Below are positions 12,180 to 24,328 of a DNA stretch of 64,000 nt, piece by piece. Each line of letters begins with the position of its first letter. The first letter of the stretch is position 1. A program made the position numbers and the translations under genes. The notes under the pieces are model-generated. The model was not told the DNA's origin. It made no database searches and worked only from the letters and a program-made list of their open reading frames with translations. This DNA comes from Micromussa lordhowensis. Taxonomy: Eukaryota; Cnidaria; Anthozoa; Scleractinia; Lobophylliidae. The stretch is taken from the NCBI GenBank assembly GCA_964020085.1, contig OZ026599.1:37794937-37858936 (forward strand), given 5' to 3'.

Positions 12180-15100
12180 CTTTCGCTCGTGTTTCTATTT
12201 AACAATTAGATTATGAGCTCGAGATTTCTATCGCGTGATAGTTGACGAGGGCGCAGCCCGAGTCAACTATCACGCGATAGAAATCGAGAGCGAATAATCT
12301 AATTGTTTTAGTATAAATCTACTAGTCGTTCAAAACTTAATCTAAATCCTCTTCTCAACACTTCGAAAACGCCAAGAAACGGCCGTCATTTTGTAAACAA
12401 GTGCACACTGTTACGCTACTCACTATCTATCACAGAATAGAACGTGAGTAGCTTAGCCAATCAGAGAACGGCATTCGTGATAGAACGCTAGTAGATTTAT
12501 ACTAAAACTCGATAGAAACATGGTACATGTTTTTTATTTCTTAATTAACTCAGTCTATGAGCACAGTGTGGGCTACAAACCCACTTTAATATTACTATGG
12601 GTAGCTCCATGAATGGGCAACATGAACCAAATCCTGCGTTATGACCAAGCAGGCAAGATGGCGCTATCTTGTCTATGCAGGATTACGTGCTGTGTCCCGC
12701 AAAAAAAAAATGTTCTTTATCCCTTATATAAAATTCTTTATTGACCAAGCTTGTTCAGTCCAGATGACTAAATACTAGCCTTCTTCATTTTTTGCCAAAA
12801 GAACTTGGCCAATTTCCAGCCATCTCAACCTCATGCGTAGTAAATAACCCATACATGAATGTATACCTAAACAGCAAACTATTTCAAAGGTTTTATGTCA
12901 CTGCAGCTATAGTAACTAACAAGGTTAATTTTAAAAAAACATTCTAATCGCCAGGCATCACTGTCTCTTGTCTTACCTTTCTCATGTCTCCTTCCGATAT
13001 TTTTATTAACTCTTGAATTGCCTTTGGAAAGATAAAGGTAACATGAAGTAAATATCAGGAGTTTCAACAAAGGCAAGGCACCAGACAAATTGACTGGCTT
13101 GGTTTGAGATAGCTAGCTCTAGCCAAGTGTGAAATGCAGGCCAATGTGGAGGGGTCAGCATTGTAGGCACGTATCATGTGCAGACAACTATAGAGATGTC
13201 ACAGTAACAGTTGAACTTAATCTAACCAAAGATCAGACAAGCTTTCTAATATTGCTGTGAAATATTATGTAATAGAGGATTTGAATTTCTCTTCTCCTTG
13301 TTTTGATATATGACTGCTCCTGTCATCTATGATCCAACAAGTTACAAAAATATTGATAGCTTATTGTAGCTTATTAATTTCCGTACCTTATTATCACATT
13401 TTACATCTTCCTGTTCACAAATCATGTTGAGTCTTTTCTCCAGTGTTTCTGTGGATAATGGCTTGAAACGAAACTTGGAACAACGCGATGTCAAGGGCTC
13501 AATAATCCTGCAAGGTAAAAATGATCATCACTGTTCACAATAAATTAGCAAGAAAAAAACTCTAAAAACACTGAAATCCTGAGATTGTCTTCGCATATCC
13601 CAAAAGTAACTATAAGTCTTATAAATAATGATAGGAAAGACTTCCTAATTTTCCATGGAATTTAAAACTGGTAACGCCGCCAGCCGCCGCAGAAGTTCAC
13701 TAGTTCTCTTAATAAACAAAGAAGCAAACTGTTCATTATACATGTAGTGCATTTTGAAAGAGTTTTTACTGTACACTTTACACATTACCTGCTAACGTAG
13801 TTACAAATAAGGCAAAATCTAGTCGTCTTTGTCTCTTTTTCCATGGTCCTTCTCAAGGCAGCCTGTTACAAAAGACCAAAAAAAGCATAATTTTAAGATC
13901 AAGACAAGACCATCCCAGGCATACTGGTAACAACATTACTATGCCATCTGCTTAAGATATCAATAACTAATTTCTCCTGACAATATCAATAAACTAACAA
14001 GCAGACAAGTGATAAGAATTATAGAAAATCATCAACTAGGTGAGATTGTCCTTGGTATAAGGAAAGACCAACCTGAGCACTTGGTGTCATAGAATCTGCT
14101 TCGTCTAAAATAACAAGCTTAAATGCTGGGCAAGGTTTACCACTGAAACAAATACAAAATGATTGACAGGTGAGTATCATAAACTTGCCAAATTTTTCAG
14201 AGTCACAGGCATGAGATTCAGTTTTATCCTAGGATTGTCAGAGACAACACAGACATATCCGAGGAACATCCAAAGCAAGGATATTTTAATGCAAAGCAAG
14301 GATATTTTAACGACTACCAAAGACATTTTCAAACATTAACTGGATGTATGTACAGGGTGTTTCATAAGTTTGTTCCAATTTGTTTTCTTCTAACATTTCA
14401 TTATTAAATTTTATTGAAACTACCTCTTTAGGTGTATTATTTTTTGCTTATTTTTCATTTGATCCTTCCTCCAGAAACCAAAATGCCGGCCTTTATTTTT
14501 CATGACATTTTCTAAGCGCCTAGGCATAGAATGTGCAAGTTCCTTGGGTGTCAAGAGTCACATTTCTCATGCAAAGCGTAGTCGCCTTTTCAGCTCTTTC
14601 ATGGTTTTGGGGACTGGATCTTTGTACGTTGTCTCGTCAATGATACTCCAGATGTTCTCAATGGGATTAAGATCAGGAGAGTTCGCTGGCCAGCCATCCT
14701 TGGTTATAAAGTTTGGCAAATTTTTTTGACACCATGTCTGAGTTGCCTTTGAAGGGTGAGCAGGTACTCCTTCCTGAACAAATGTCATCTTTTTCTTTGA
14801 GCAACACAACTTCCTCTCTATCAGGTCACCTGATGCCTTGATGTGAAGGGCTTCACTTCTTTCTCAAGGATTTGGTTGATGTAGTATTCAGAAGTTAAGG
14901 TTTGGCCTGTGGGTAGCATGTGTAACTTTGAAAGCCCACGACCCGTCATACTACCCCACACCATCACCTTTGCACTTTGCTTCATGCACTTGGAAGGCTG
15001 GAGGAACATCACATTCCTGCGAGCCCCATACAAAGTCGTTTTTTGGATAAGTGCACTGGAAAAGATATTTAGGACACTCATGACACTCAGTTGTAACTAA

Positions 15101-18100
15101 AAAATTGTCCCAATTTTCTGCTGTCAGCTTTGCCTATTTTTTTAGCGAATCTCAACCGGGCTTTCCTTTGCTTTTCGCTCTACAAATGTATTTTCTTTCG
15201 CTTTCAAGCCTTCCACCCTTTTCTAGTCATGTACCTCCACACCATTATTCTCGAAACTTTGATATCTTTCTGTTGAAGATTCTTGGCACTCTTCCTTGTC
15301 GAATTGTTCCATTTGTACCTCGCTTTCTCAATTAATTTTTGAGCAGCATTGGTCAAAACAGACGGTTGTCCGCTTCTTGGTTTGTCTTTGAAGCACTCTC
15401 TTTTCGACCACTTGTTCACCCAACGTTCCATCTTGTTACAAAATTTAGTGATTTCTTTTTCTGAATGACCAGATGATCGTAATATGGCTGCCTGAGCTCT
15501 AGCATAAACAATGTCTGACTTCATTTTCGTAACAGAGAAAACAGAAATTTCAGGGAAAAAATCAGAGAACAACAACAAATTCGGGAAAGGAACAACATAC
15601 ACAATGGGTGCGAAAAAATGGTGGGAAAACGTGCATACATGTGCACATTTGGCACAAAAATCGAAACAAAGGCATCTTATAGACAATTAAAATTACTATT
15701 GCCAGCTACTTCAATAGATTCTCTACCTCAATTTAATGAAAAAGTTCTAACAAACAATTGATTTGTTTAAAAAATTAACAACTTTAAATTGGAACAGACT
15801 TTTGAAACACCCTGTATATATGGCCTCAGTCTTGGTGTCTTGCCATAACAGAGGCCACTACTTTCGCTTGAAAACCAGAGCATTGGGGGGAGTGTATCAT
15901 CTTTTAATTGCACCAATTTTACATATTTTTCCAAACTGTGCCAGTTAAGGCTGAAGTAGTTCAATTTATTTAGCTAAGCAAGACAAATTGGCTGTAGGGG
16001 GAAAGTGGTATAGGTGTAAGACAATTGGTAAGTCTATGTGAGATTGAAGTTTTCAACCTCCAGGTGTAAGACTAAGTAGTAAGAGTTGACAGGTTAAGTA
16101 GCAAGCTAACAAAATTAATGATGCTCCCTTTTGGTGTATCTTTTTGAAGAAAGATCCTTTTGAAGAATCATAAAAACAACACTCTGCAGTTCTGTCTCTA
16201 TATTAGGGTGATCCACAGATGAATGAAATGAAAAATGTAGCTGTGCACAGTTCTGCAGTTAGTCCTCTCTTGAATCTTGTTATTCTTTTGTGTCATAACG
16301 GATCCAAATGTGTGCAAATTAAGAGGGCAACCAAGAAATTCCGGATCATGTGCAGTATAGGTAGATTTCCGAAATCAATTTTTTCCGAAATCAATTCTTT
16401 ACCTACGCCAGGTATTTGGGATTGCTGGGAAAGAGCATCATGAAAGTAGGCACCAAACTGATATGGACAGATGGCATTGAAATGCTGTCATGTTTTATAG
16501 GAGATCAGGATATTTGACACTAAACTTATATAAAAATAAAAGTCAAAAGGCCTTATCCTCTGATCTGTAAAAGTGGTAAAGCACACATTTGAGCTCTCTG
16601 TGCCACCTTTTCAAACATACTTTATCAACTTTGCACTCAGTGAGAGTAAGTTCATATTTTGCCGACAGCAAACTTTCTCTCAGGCGGCAATTGCACTCTC
16701 TCTGGAAGTGGGTGCAGAAGGATTTGCTAAAAGTAATGGATGCTGAAGGAATGGCCACACGGAAAGTTCTTGTCAAGCTGTCACGTAAGTGTTATATGGG
16801 AAGCACTGCTGCGTCACCCGATACCACAGTTGGGCAGTCCAGGTGTTACTGTGCAGATCAACGAATCAAAGTTTAACCACAAGTCAAAGGTCTAGTCTGG
16901 ACTAGACCTTGGTGCAGTCACTCTAACTGTAGGGTGGGACGGAAGTCACATGACAAGGAGACAGTCAAATTAATACAGTACAACCTCTCCCTGCGACAGT
17001 TCTCATGAGCGACAAGCTCTAGTTATGACCACCATTGTGAGACCCTGTTTGAATTGTCACCTAAAGCTTTCTTAGGGGACCATTACCAACTGGTCTTTTC
17101 CATTGAAAATAGGTTTGGGTTAAGTTGCATCTCGTTTAGATCAGAAATCTCAACTCCACTTTGTGCTGTGAATGAAAGAGTAATGTGGGAGTTACAACAT
17201 TTGTAATTTTGTTGACTAGATTATTGCTGCATGTAAAGTAATGGCTTACTGAAGGTCACCCTTTAATATTTTAAAATTTTCATCGCGGCATTTTTACTCT
17301 CCTTTGCTGATCTCCACTTCAAATTAGTCTGTTTATCTACCGACTATCCACCGATAAATCAGTCAATCTGTCAACCGATATCATCAGTCGATAGTCGGTC
17401 ACTATATTGTGTGTCAGTCGTCATATAGACTGATATATCGATGGACACTACCTACAGAATGTATAGTACACATGATCCAAAATTCCTTTTCTGCAGTTGG
17501 TTTAGCTTCACTTACTCAGGCCGAACACCAGATGCTGCTAGCTGTGCAAACTTCTTCACTTTGTCTCTCACCACCTGTAATAAATTATAAATTTCAACCA
17601 CATGTACATGTAGTGCACAAACTATTACAAATAAAGCAAATTATCAAATATACTGTCTTGTCTCACTGATTATAATGAGAGAGCATGTGATAATAACAAA
17701 AATGAAGGGTAAGTTGAGCAGTATTCCTTCCCACTTTATTTTATTGAGCTCTGTTATTAAATGCCTCTGTAACTGCACAAAGCAGGCTTTATTTATAGCC
17801 TGCGGCAAGTCAAAAATGTTTATTTTCTACAGACCTGTATTCCACGCTCATCTGATGCATTGAGTTCAAGTACCCGTGCTTTCATCATGTCAGATCTAAA
17901 CAGCAGAATGAAACAAAACAGCTCTTGTAAAATATCCCCGTAGCAAAATTCCAGGGATTTTCCCTGGATTTGGTGTCTGCTAAGGAGATATTTCCTTATG
18001 CTCAATTGAGAAAATATAAGGTCAGTTTTGCAGACACTTGTGAGAATATTGAAAATTAGAAAATTTACAGTTTTCATTATTTTCTACTGACCAGGCGCCA

Positions 18101-20806
18101 GGTCTTAACTATCCCATAGGAACTTTTTATGATTTTCAAGTAGGTCCTCAATCTACATAAAAATGTTCAGTTTTTTTTATCAAGCCATCAATTGGTTCCC
18201 TGACTTACAAATAAATTAGCGTTTTTCATAATTTGTGTTGTAGAAAACATGCCTCTAGATTCAGAAGAAAACTGCTTTTGGGTTTTTCCAAAGATAACTT
18301 GAAGATAAAGGAACAAAAATTAAACATCTATGCATAAATTGGTATAAAACAGACTAAAGCATTTAGGAAAAAGCTTTGTTTGCATCACCCATGAATCTTC
18401 TGTATTCAGGCTCAATAATATTAACAATCTCCCAGTCTCCCATACAATAGGTCATTTTCGATATACTAAATTTCTAACTTGACTACAAAGCTTGGGGGAC
18501 AAAACAAAGAAAATTAATTAATCCCTAGACCTTGACGCAATTTGTTTTGTTTTATTCCCCCAAGCCTCTGAGCCAAATTAGAATTTAATGTATCGAAAAT
18601 GGCCTATTCCCCAAATCTTCTGGATATGAAGGAAAACATTAAAACAACATTTCCAAAACTTTCGCTGATTTTTGGCATTTCATCAATTTTTTTTAGATAT
18701 TTGACACAATTTTGTGGTTGAAGTTGTGGTTGGCAGAACTTTACTTTTAACAATGTTCTTTTAGGGTTGAGAAGGTAAAATTGGCAATCTCTGAAATTTC
18801 AATTTTGTTAAGTTGGCATCCCTGCTATTGGTGCGTACCCAAACAGTTGCCTTGCAATGGCAAGTATGGTGGATGTTTTTCCTGTTCCAGGAGGGCCGTA
18901 AAACAGCAAGTTAGGAAGATCAGCTCCTTCCAATGACTTCTTTAATACAGATACAACTTCATCTTGATAAGCTACATCATCTACAGACTTTGGGCGGCTG
19001 GCAGAATAAAGAATTTAATGGAAAATTAATACAAAGGCCCTTTTGCCAGATTACATGTAAATAATTTTATTACTGCCATTAATAAAATTCAAGGATAATT
19101 TCCTCACCCTACCCTCCCAGGGGTTTCATTAAAGTTTTCAGTGCGAGGGCAACTGATTTTCACAGGTGGGCAAAACTATTAGAACTGAACTTCTTTGTAA
19201 GAAAAACTTTACGCTAGATGGTCAAACCAGCCCACGCAAAATTGTTCTCACAGCCGGTCAATTTGCCCTGTGCCTGGCTCTTAATGAAACCCCTGCCTTC
19301 CGCTACTACACATACGTATTGGTGAATTTATTAGTAATTATTTTAGGTTTACACAGTCTCTGGTTTTAGATTAGCTTAGGGAGGGCCATTATGTAAACAA
19401 CTGAGTCATCAGTAATCAATGTTACCCTCACAAAATAAAGTGTTCTTATTATTAGCAATAAATTATTCTCAAATGCAAGACCCATAGGCTGGACAGGGGG
19501 GGTTGTAAAAACAATGATACAAAATGTTCCCTAGATTACATTTTCCTTTGCAGACACTTTTCATTGTAAATAACGAATATCAGTATATACTAAAACAAAG
19601 TGCCCGACACCCAGGTGAATCCTGTAAATGCTTGAAAATGTGAGAGGCCTTATCCATATTTAAGTGCTTGAGCGAGTGCTTTGTTGTCATAGATCAAGCA
19701 ACAACACGGACACAATTAAGAATCAAGGAGGCAGTGCATATTCACTGGGAGAAACCCAATCAACAATTCTTTCATGTAAATCTTAATCTTTCTTTGTAAT
19801 CTATTGTTGTATCATACCATTGTTATTCTAATTTTCCGCTATATATTGTTCATCATTGTTATTTCATCCGCAAACTGACGATGGCACAGGAGTTGCCGAA
19901 ACATGTTTTCTTTAAAATTTAAAAGTCTTGTTCTCTTCATTAAAAAAGGAAAGAAATTCACAGAAAAGTTTTTATTTTTGGAGCCCATTTTACTTTGACT
20001 TAATTGCTTACTTGATCGTCTCATTTTAACTCTGTAAGACGGTACTATCGCACAGTTAATGAACATCTCAACAACAACACAAGTTTATTGTGTCATTCGC
20101 TTAGCTATTCGTAAAGCCAGATGAACATTACTAAAGTTGATGGTGGAAACTTTTGCTTCAGCTACTGACAGGCAGGCCAATAGCAAAATCACATACACTA
20201 GACTAGTGCCTCAATAAAAACCACATACATTAAAGACAATAACAAGTTACATAGGTAGCAAAGTATATATGCATCCTAGAAACAAATCAAAAATCAGTAA
20301 AATATGCATTTTGATAACCACTTTCCTTTCATTTCTGTCATCAAGGTAAAATATAACGGAGGGCGTCAACGTAACATTCTTCAAGAAACGTCTTTCAAGA
20401 CTTGCAGATTAAGATCGATGGTAATTGATGACAATCAATATAATCAATAGCAATTGGGAGGATTTGAACTGTGAGTATCGATTTTCATCGATTAATTGAG
20501 GCAGTCGATAATAATCAATTAATTATTATCGATTATATCGATTGCCTTCTGATGATCAATTTTCATCGATTGGGCACGCCGAGAAACAGTCGTTATCGAA
20601 AAGTGCAAAGACGATAATTAAACGGTTATTGCAGCTGGAAATCAAAGAAAGAGTTCTATAAAATAGCATGCAAACAACACTCACTATTTTTCAACCCAAG
20701 GAACAATGGTTCTTTTACTTGAAGTCCCGGCTGTTTCTTCGCTAGCTTGATGCTTTTGCTTCAAAGAGCTAGTAGCAGAGCTTTGTCCGCGCAGAAAAGC
20801 ATCCAT
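8930..20806 (-). CDS. RFC4: Replication factor C subunit 4 (clamp-loader AAA+ ATPase), 13 exons
   Basis: Exons in transcript order: 20685-20806, 18839-18997, 17835-17895, 17516-17574, 14073-14142, 13789-13862, 13387-13507, 12977-13021, 11406-11486, 11233-11313, 10990-11034, 10188-10259, 8930-9031. Every junction is GT-AG and keeps frame. The coding total is 1092 bp, or 363 residues, which is the length I recall for human RFC4. Visible motifs: PWVEKYRPK at the N-terminus, Walker A GPPGTGKT at residues 75-82, LNASDERG, Walker B LVILDEAD at 143-150, TSRCSKFRF (the SRC motif carrying the trans-acting arginine), and C-terminal [13 protein letters not shown]. In the nucleus the RFC pentamer loads PCNA onto primer-template DNA using ATP, and it also serves in the checkpoint and cohesion variants of the complex. 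Intron 4 carries a dead Tc1 copy. The start is 315 bp from the divergent profilin A start. Confidence 0.95.
9322..9759. mobile_element. MITE with CCCCGGGGGG ends and AATGTA target duplication
   Basis: The ends CCCCGGGGGGGG.GTACTCC and GGAGTAC.CCCCCCCCGGG are inverted and flanked by direct AATGTA repeats at 9316-9321 and 9760-9765. The interior carries several tatttatgacc(tgacc) units (9385-9480 and 9625-9690). The element sits just outside the last RFC4 exon, in its final intron. Confidence 0.75.
11821..11936. repeat. 58-bp tandem duplication
   Basis: Two head-to-tail units share (a/g)c.aatacaca.gctgattgg followed by accgtgtttctataactcga and gaaaca. An inverted partial copy (cctatcgagttatagaaaca) occurs near 12075-12100, so the pair belongs to a larger hairpin-type element lying in an RFC4 intron. 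Confidence 0.65.
12201..12307. mobile_element. Palindromic MITE hairpin
   Basis: Near-perfect arms start aacaattagattat and end ataatctaattgtt. The centre is tgacgagggcgcagcccgag. It abuts a second TIR element starting at 12306. Confidence 0.7.
12306..12507. mobile_element. MITE with TTTTAGTATAAATCTACTAG terminal inverted repeats
   Basis: The left TIR, ttttagtataaatctactag, is matched by ctagtagatttatactaaaa at the right end, with further pairing inward (gttc/gaac). It is about 202 bp and has no coding capacity. It appears to split an older element whose gtttctat / cgatagaaac ends flank it. Confidence 0.7.
14353..15814 (-). mobile_element. Tc1/mariner transposon (degenerate) with TA target duplication
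   Basis: The terminal inverted repeats start CAGGGTGTTTCATAAG on the left and end CACCCTG on the right (reverse complement CAGGGTGTTTCAAAAG). TA dinucleotides flank them at 14351-14352 and 15815-15816. The 1462 bp length fits a full-size Tc1 element. It lies in RFC4 intron 4 in the same orientation as the gene. Confidence 0.9.
14567..15524 (-). pseudogene. Tc1-type transposase, broken
   Basis: Transposase homology runs on the minus strand from a Met at 15524. The N-terminal helix-turn-helix region ([15 protein letters not shown]) ends at a stop near 15204. The middle part ([12 protein letters not shown]) lies in another frame at 14821-15081, and the C-terminal part with [15 protein letters not shown] at 14567-14809. 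The usual QDGAPAH-type catalytic motif reads VQEGVPAH, so the expected Asp appears as Glu. The frame breaks and this change mean the copy cannot act autonomously. Family level is secure; subfamily is not assigned. Confidence 0.88.
17330..17490. repeat. Cryptic 'tcgat/gtcaac' repeat, copy 1
   Basis: A stretch of degenerate tcagtcgat-, ccgata- and gtcaac-type words ends in tagtacacatgatccaaaat. The same ending follows a similar word-rich tract at 26870-27140, so the two are copies of one dispersed repeat. It lies in an RFC4 intron. Confidence 0.5.
18446..18608. mobile_element. MITE with AATAGGYCATTTTCGATA ends
   Basis: aataggtcattttcgata at the left and tatcgaaaatggcctatt at the right are inverted. 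The pairing extends inward to gcttggggg / cccccaagc. It lies in RFC4 intron 2. Confidence 0.7.
20400..20570. repeat. ATCGAT/AATCAAT-rich low-complexity tract
   Basis: The tract is dense in aatcaat, atcgatt and tcatcgatt words on both strands and is self-complementary in places (gataataatcaattaattattatc). It lies in RFC4 intron 1. Confidence 0.5.
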
Positions 20807-21120
20807 CGCTGTTTTTAATCCTTTGTCGTGATGAAAATGAACATAAAAAGCTGGAATATTTCGTACATATGCTTCGCATGCATGTCAAAATGGTTGAAAT
20901 GGCGAACTCTCGTAAACTTTCCCGCCAACCAATTTTCGCGGTAAAGAAGACTGAGACTGAGGCTTAGTCTCTTCTCGGCGGTTTGTCACGTTAATGAAAG
21001 CGTTGCGTGATGACGACCACAGAAGCCTCGATTTGAATGTCAAAAGATTGACGAATGCGTACCACACGAAAGAAATTTGTATAAACTAGATAACTAACTC
21101 TTTCTTTCCTGTCTGAGCGA
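20807..21120. promoter_or_regulatory. Shared RFC4 / profilin A upstream region (putative bidirectional promoter)
   Basis: The RFC4 ATG (minus, 20806) and the profilin A ATG (plus, 21121) are only 314 bp apart. Both 5' UTRs and core promoters must lie in or overlap this interval. No canonical TATA box stands out. The head-to-head layout is seen; co-regulation is inferred. Confidence 0.5.
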
Positions 21121-22513
21121 ATGAGCTGGCAAAATTTTGTTGATGAAAGTTTGTTGGGCACAAGTCAAGTAGCAAGAGCGTCTATTCATGGATTGGACGG
21201 GACGAGATATGCCTCAAGCTCTGGGTTTGTGGTGTGTATATTTGTTGATTTGTTATCGTAAACATTCCAGTGTTGCCAGTTTTGATGAAGTGAGGTCCTA
21301 GTTGTTTAAATTTGTGTTGATATATCGACTTCCAAGTTTTATCAAAAGAACTTGGATGAATCGGTCGCTTAACGTGAGTGAAATCGTTCTTTATGGGCCA
21401 GCCGTCTAATGATCTCCTTGTGGTTTATCTTTTTGTCAATATTCAACAAATCACTTTTATTCGCCTATCTCTAGTCATTTCTGGTGAAACCGTTTCATCT
21501 GATGAAGAAATCTGATTTCCAGGTCTTACTTAAAAACAAAAGGTGAATCAAAATTTGTTATCGTGCAAACATTTTATAAATGTCCTTTCCTTTGGTGAAT
21601 AAAATGTTTGAGAGATGTTTCATCGGGATGGGCGCATAGCATTCATTCCCGACAAGCGAGATACTGTAGTTAAGGGCGATTTACACCTCACGACATTTTC
21701 AGACTCATTCAGTTAAGACAAAATCACGATAATAATCGGTCCATGAACTGCTGATAATCCCGCCGTATCGTTGAAGAAACCGCCCAGCAGCGACTTATAG
21801 GTGAATGATGTGTTGACCATGCCATGCCAGCTGTTGTACAATGGAGATCTAGGCTAATTAAAAATCGATTAAATGTCATTCTTTGTCTTCTTGTTCAAGC
21901 CAGAATATATTCTTGTCTGTTCTGCAATTTCCTGTAATCGGCTGTATTGACTCAGAGAGAGCAGCACCAATTATGATTTTACAACAAACTAAGCTTTTTT
22001 ATGAAGGAGCTCATATTCATGGAGTTGAAGTAAAAGTGATTTCTTTCTTGCTCAGTTATGGATGGGGGCGGGTGGATAATTTTTGCATCTCTTAGGGTCT
22101 AATAACTTTCAGCTCAAAGAGGGGAGCAGGCCTTATCAAGTCAAAAATCTATACTTTATATGAACATTAATTATTTCATCACAAAACCTGGTCATACATT
22201 GATACATTTTTTACAATTTGTCTCGAATTTTTCGCAGGTTCTACCAAGTGAGGCTCAAGCATTGCTCAATGGCATAACAAAAGATCCGACTCCTTTCTTT
22301 TCTAAAGGCATTGCTATAAGCCGAACAAAGTATGTATTTGTAAGGTCAGATCCAGGACATGCAATCTATTGCTGCAAAGGCAATGAGGGAGCTGTTGCAG
22401 TAAAAACTAATAGATGCCTTCTGATTGGAGGATATTCTGATGGAATGCAGGCAGGATGCTGTAGTGCCGTTATGGAGAAACTAGCAGATTACTTCATTGC
22501 CATAGGATACTGA
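21121..22513 (+). CDS. Profilin (copy A), 2 exons
   Basis: Exons 21121-21231 and 22238-22513 join in phase 0 (gtg|gtgtgt ... ttcgcag|gtt), giving 128 residues, a normal animal profilin length. The N-terminus MSWQNFVDESLLG is the typical profilin start, and its aromatic residues form half of the poly-proline site. Later landmarks are YASSSGF, VRSDPGHAIYCCKG, LLIGGYSDGMQAG and a C-terminal helix (VMEKLADYFIAIGY). Profilin binds actin monomers and proline-rich partners in the cytosol and promotes filament growth at barbed ends. A poly(A) signal AATAAA lies at 22674-22679. The exon/intron layout matches copy B at 60.1 kb exactly, while the sequence has diverged a lot, so the split is old. Confidence 0.92.
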
Positions 22514-22679
22514 GATTTAAAGCAAGAACTACAACAAATGGCAAGAGTCGATGTCATACATGTTGGCTGTTCCATAACAACTGAATATTGCACAAGAATG
22601 CCATTATTCAATATCAATTTCACAAATTGATCCCAGAAAGCAAATTATGCGCATAAGACTAAAAGCTGTAAATAATAAA

Positions 22680-23550
22680 AATTACTAAGATATATTTTGT
22701 ATGGTTTCTTGTCTAACCAAGTAGTTTTTGTACCTATAAGTGGACACCCACATACAATTGCTGTACAGATGTCCATAAATTAATAGGAGTTGTCTATAAT
22801 TTACAGGTGTACAGGGTACAGGTGCTGCATGTCAAACATCATATAAAACAGCAGTAAACTTCAACCAACATGTCAACAGTCAGGATTTGCAGACGTATCA
22901 AATGAGAGCACTGATTTTGGTGAAACAATTTTTTGCTGTGATTATAGAATGAAAGCAAACCTCCCTCTGGAATGTCGTTTATGTCCGTTTACAACTGCAG
23001 TGACATGAAGATTTGTTAAGAAGTTGGGCCTGGGAATGAGGATGGGACTTTCACTTGCTTAAAAGTCAAGGGAGGGGAGGGTTGTGCTCAGCTACATCTG
23101 CCTCTGATTGGTGCAAAGATTCATTTAACAATTCGACCAGAAACAGAGGAACACATTATAAATTGAAGATGTTTATTTCAAATAAATTGCTGTGCCAATC
23201 TTTAACAGTCAAACCATCATCAGTGTCACTCAGGTTTAAACCAAGCAGACTGGTTTTAATGCCTATTTTTACAATACTTTTCATATAAACAAAACAGGGG
23301 TGACCTAATAATAACCTTTATGTATGTTGGTGACCTGAACTGTATGGAAGTATCCTTTACTGGGGTTATGGTAGGTAAGAAGCAGCAACTTGGAGTCCTC
23401 TAATGAGAAAAGTGCCCTACCAGGCAGAGTTCCCAAAAGCCTGGTTCACACTAGATATGTACACCAAGATAACAAAAAATAGGTAACTTGGGAACCTTTA
23501 ATTTGGCTTATGTTTGTTCTCTTTTTATTTCGGCATTTTACCAGTTAGAA
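22680..23550. other. Intergenic spacer, profilin A to MITE
   Basis: I see no exon, RNA gene or clear repeat. The DNA is AT-rich with scattered short frames only. Confidence 0.5.
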
Positions 23551-24099
23551 CAGGCCCGTAACCAGGATTTTTTACAGGTGGGTGCGATCAGTTGATTATA
23601 CGGACCAACGAGCACCGGAGGCGCTCTTTACTAGGGGGGTCCGGGGGCATGCCCCCCGGTAAATTTTGAAAATTAAGTTGTCTGAGACTGCATTTCGTGC
23701 GTTTTGAAGGTCAGTATGATAGCAATATAGGTCGCTAAAAGCGAACCTAAAAACGTGGATATTTGTCAAATTTTGAACTTCAAAATTGATTTTTTTTGGC
23801 AAAGAGAATGCTTTACGTATGTATTTTACAATGTAGAGAATAACAATGCCAATGTCACTATTTAAAAATAACAAAAATAGAAATAAAGTTGTAAATCCGT
23901 ATTGTTCACTCGGCTGGCTGCTGATCATCACAATCTTTCAGAAGTGTGCCAAGCTCAAGCCTCCTTGGGTGCATCTTGGCAAACAGAACAACACTATTAT
24001 TTTTTTTTTTACTATTTATTTTTTTAACAAAAAAGTGGACCTCAGCAGTCTGCGGGGGGGTGCGGGCACACCCATCGCACCCCCCTCCCTACGGGCCTG
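23551..24099. mobile_element. hAT-like non-autonomous element with CAGGCCCGTA ends
   Basis: CAGGCCCGTA at 23551 is inverted as TACGGGCCTG ending at 24099. TAGAA flanks both sides (left ...gttagaa, right tagaatag), a possible partial target duplication. G- and C-rich subterminal blocks (gggggtccgggggcatgcc and ccatcgcacccccc) bracket an AT-rich core without coding content. Confidence 0.65.
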
Positions 24100-24328
24100 T
24101 AGAATAGTAGTGACACAAATACAAGCATTGTCATGCTTCAGTGATGCTGCCAGAGTACAATGTCAGAGGTGATAAATATACTTGTAATGCCAATCCTATT
24201 TTCTGAAGAACTGAGCTTATGCACATTGCTCAGTGCTTATCAAGAATGCGAATGTGGTTGTATTGTGTTCATGCTTATGTCTGATTCATCCAAGTATTAT
24301 AGAGATGCACACATGATTCAGCCCAAAC

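Noticed and set aside
20885..21067. Minus-strand 60-residue frame between RFC4 and profilin A
   Set aside because: It lies in the presumed promoter/5' UTR, has no homology I recognise and no conserved start context.
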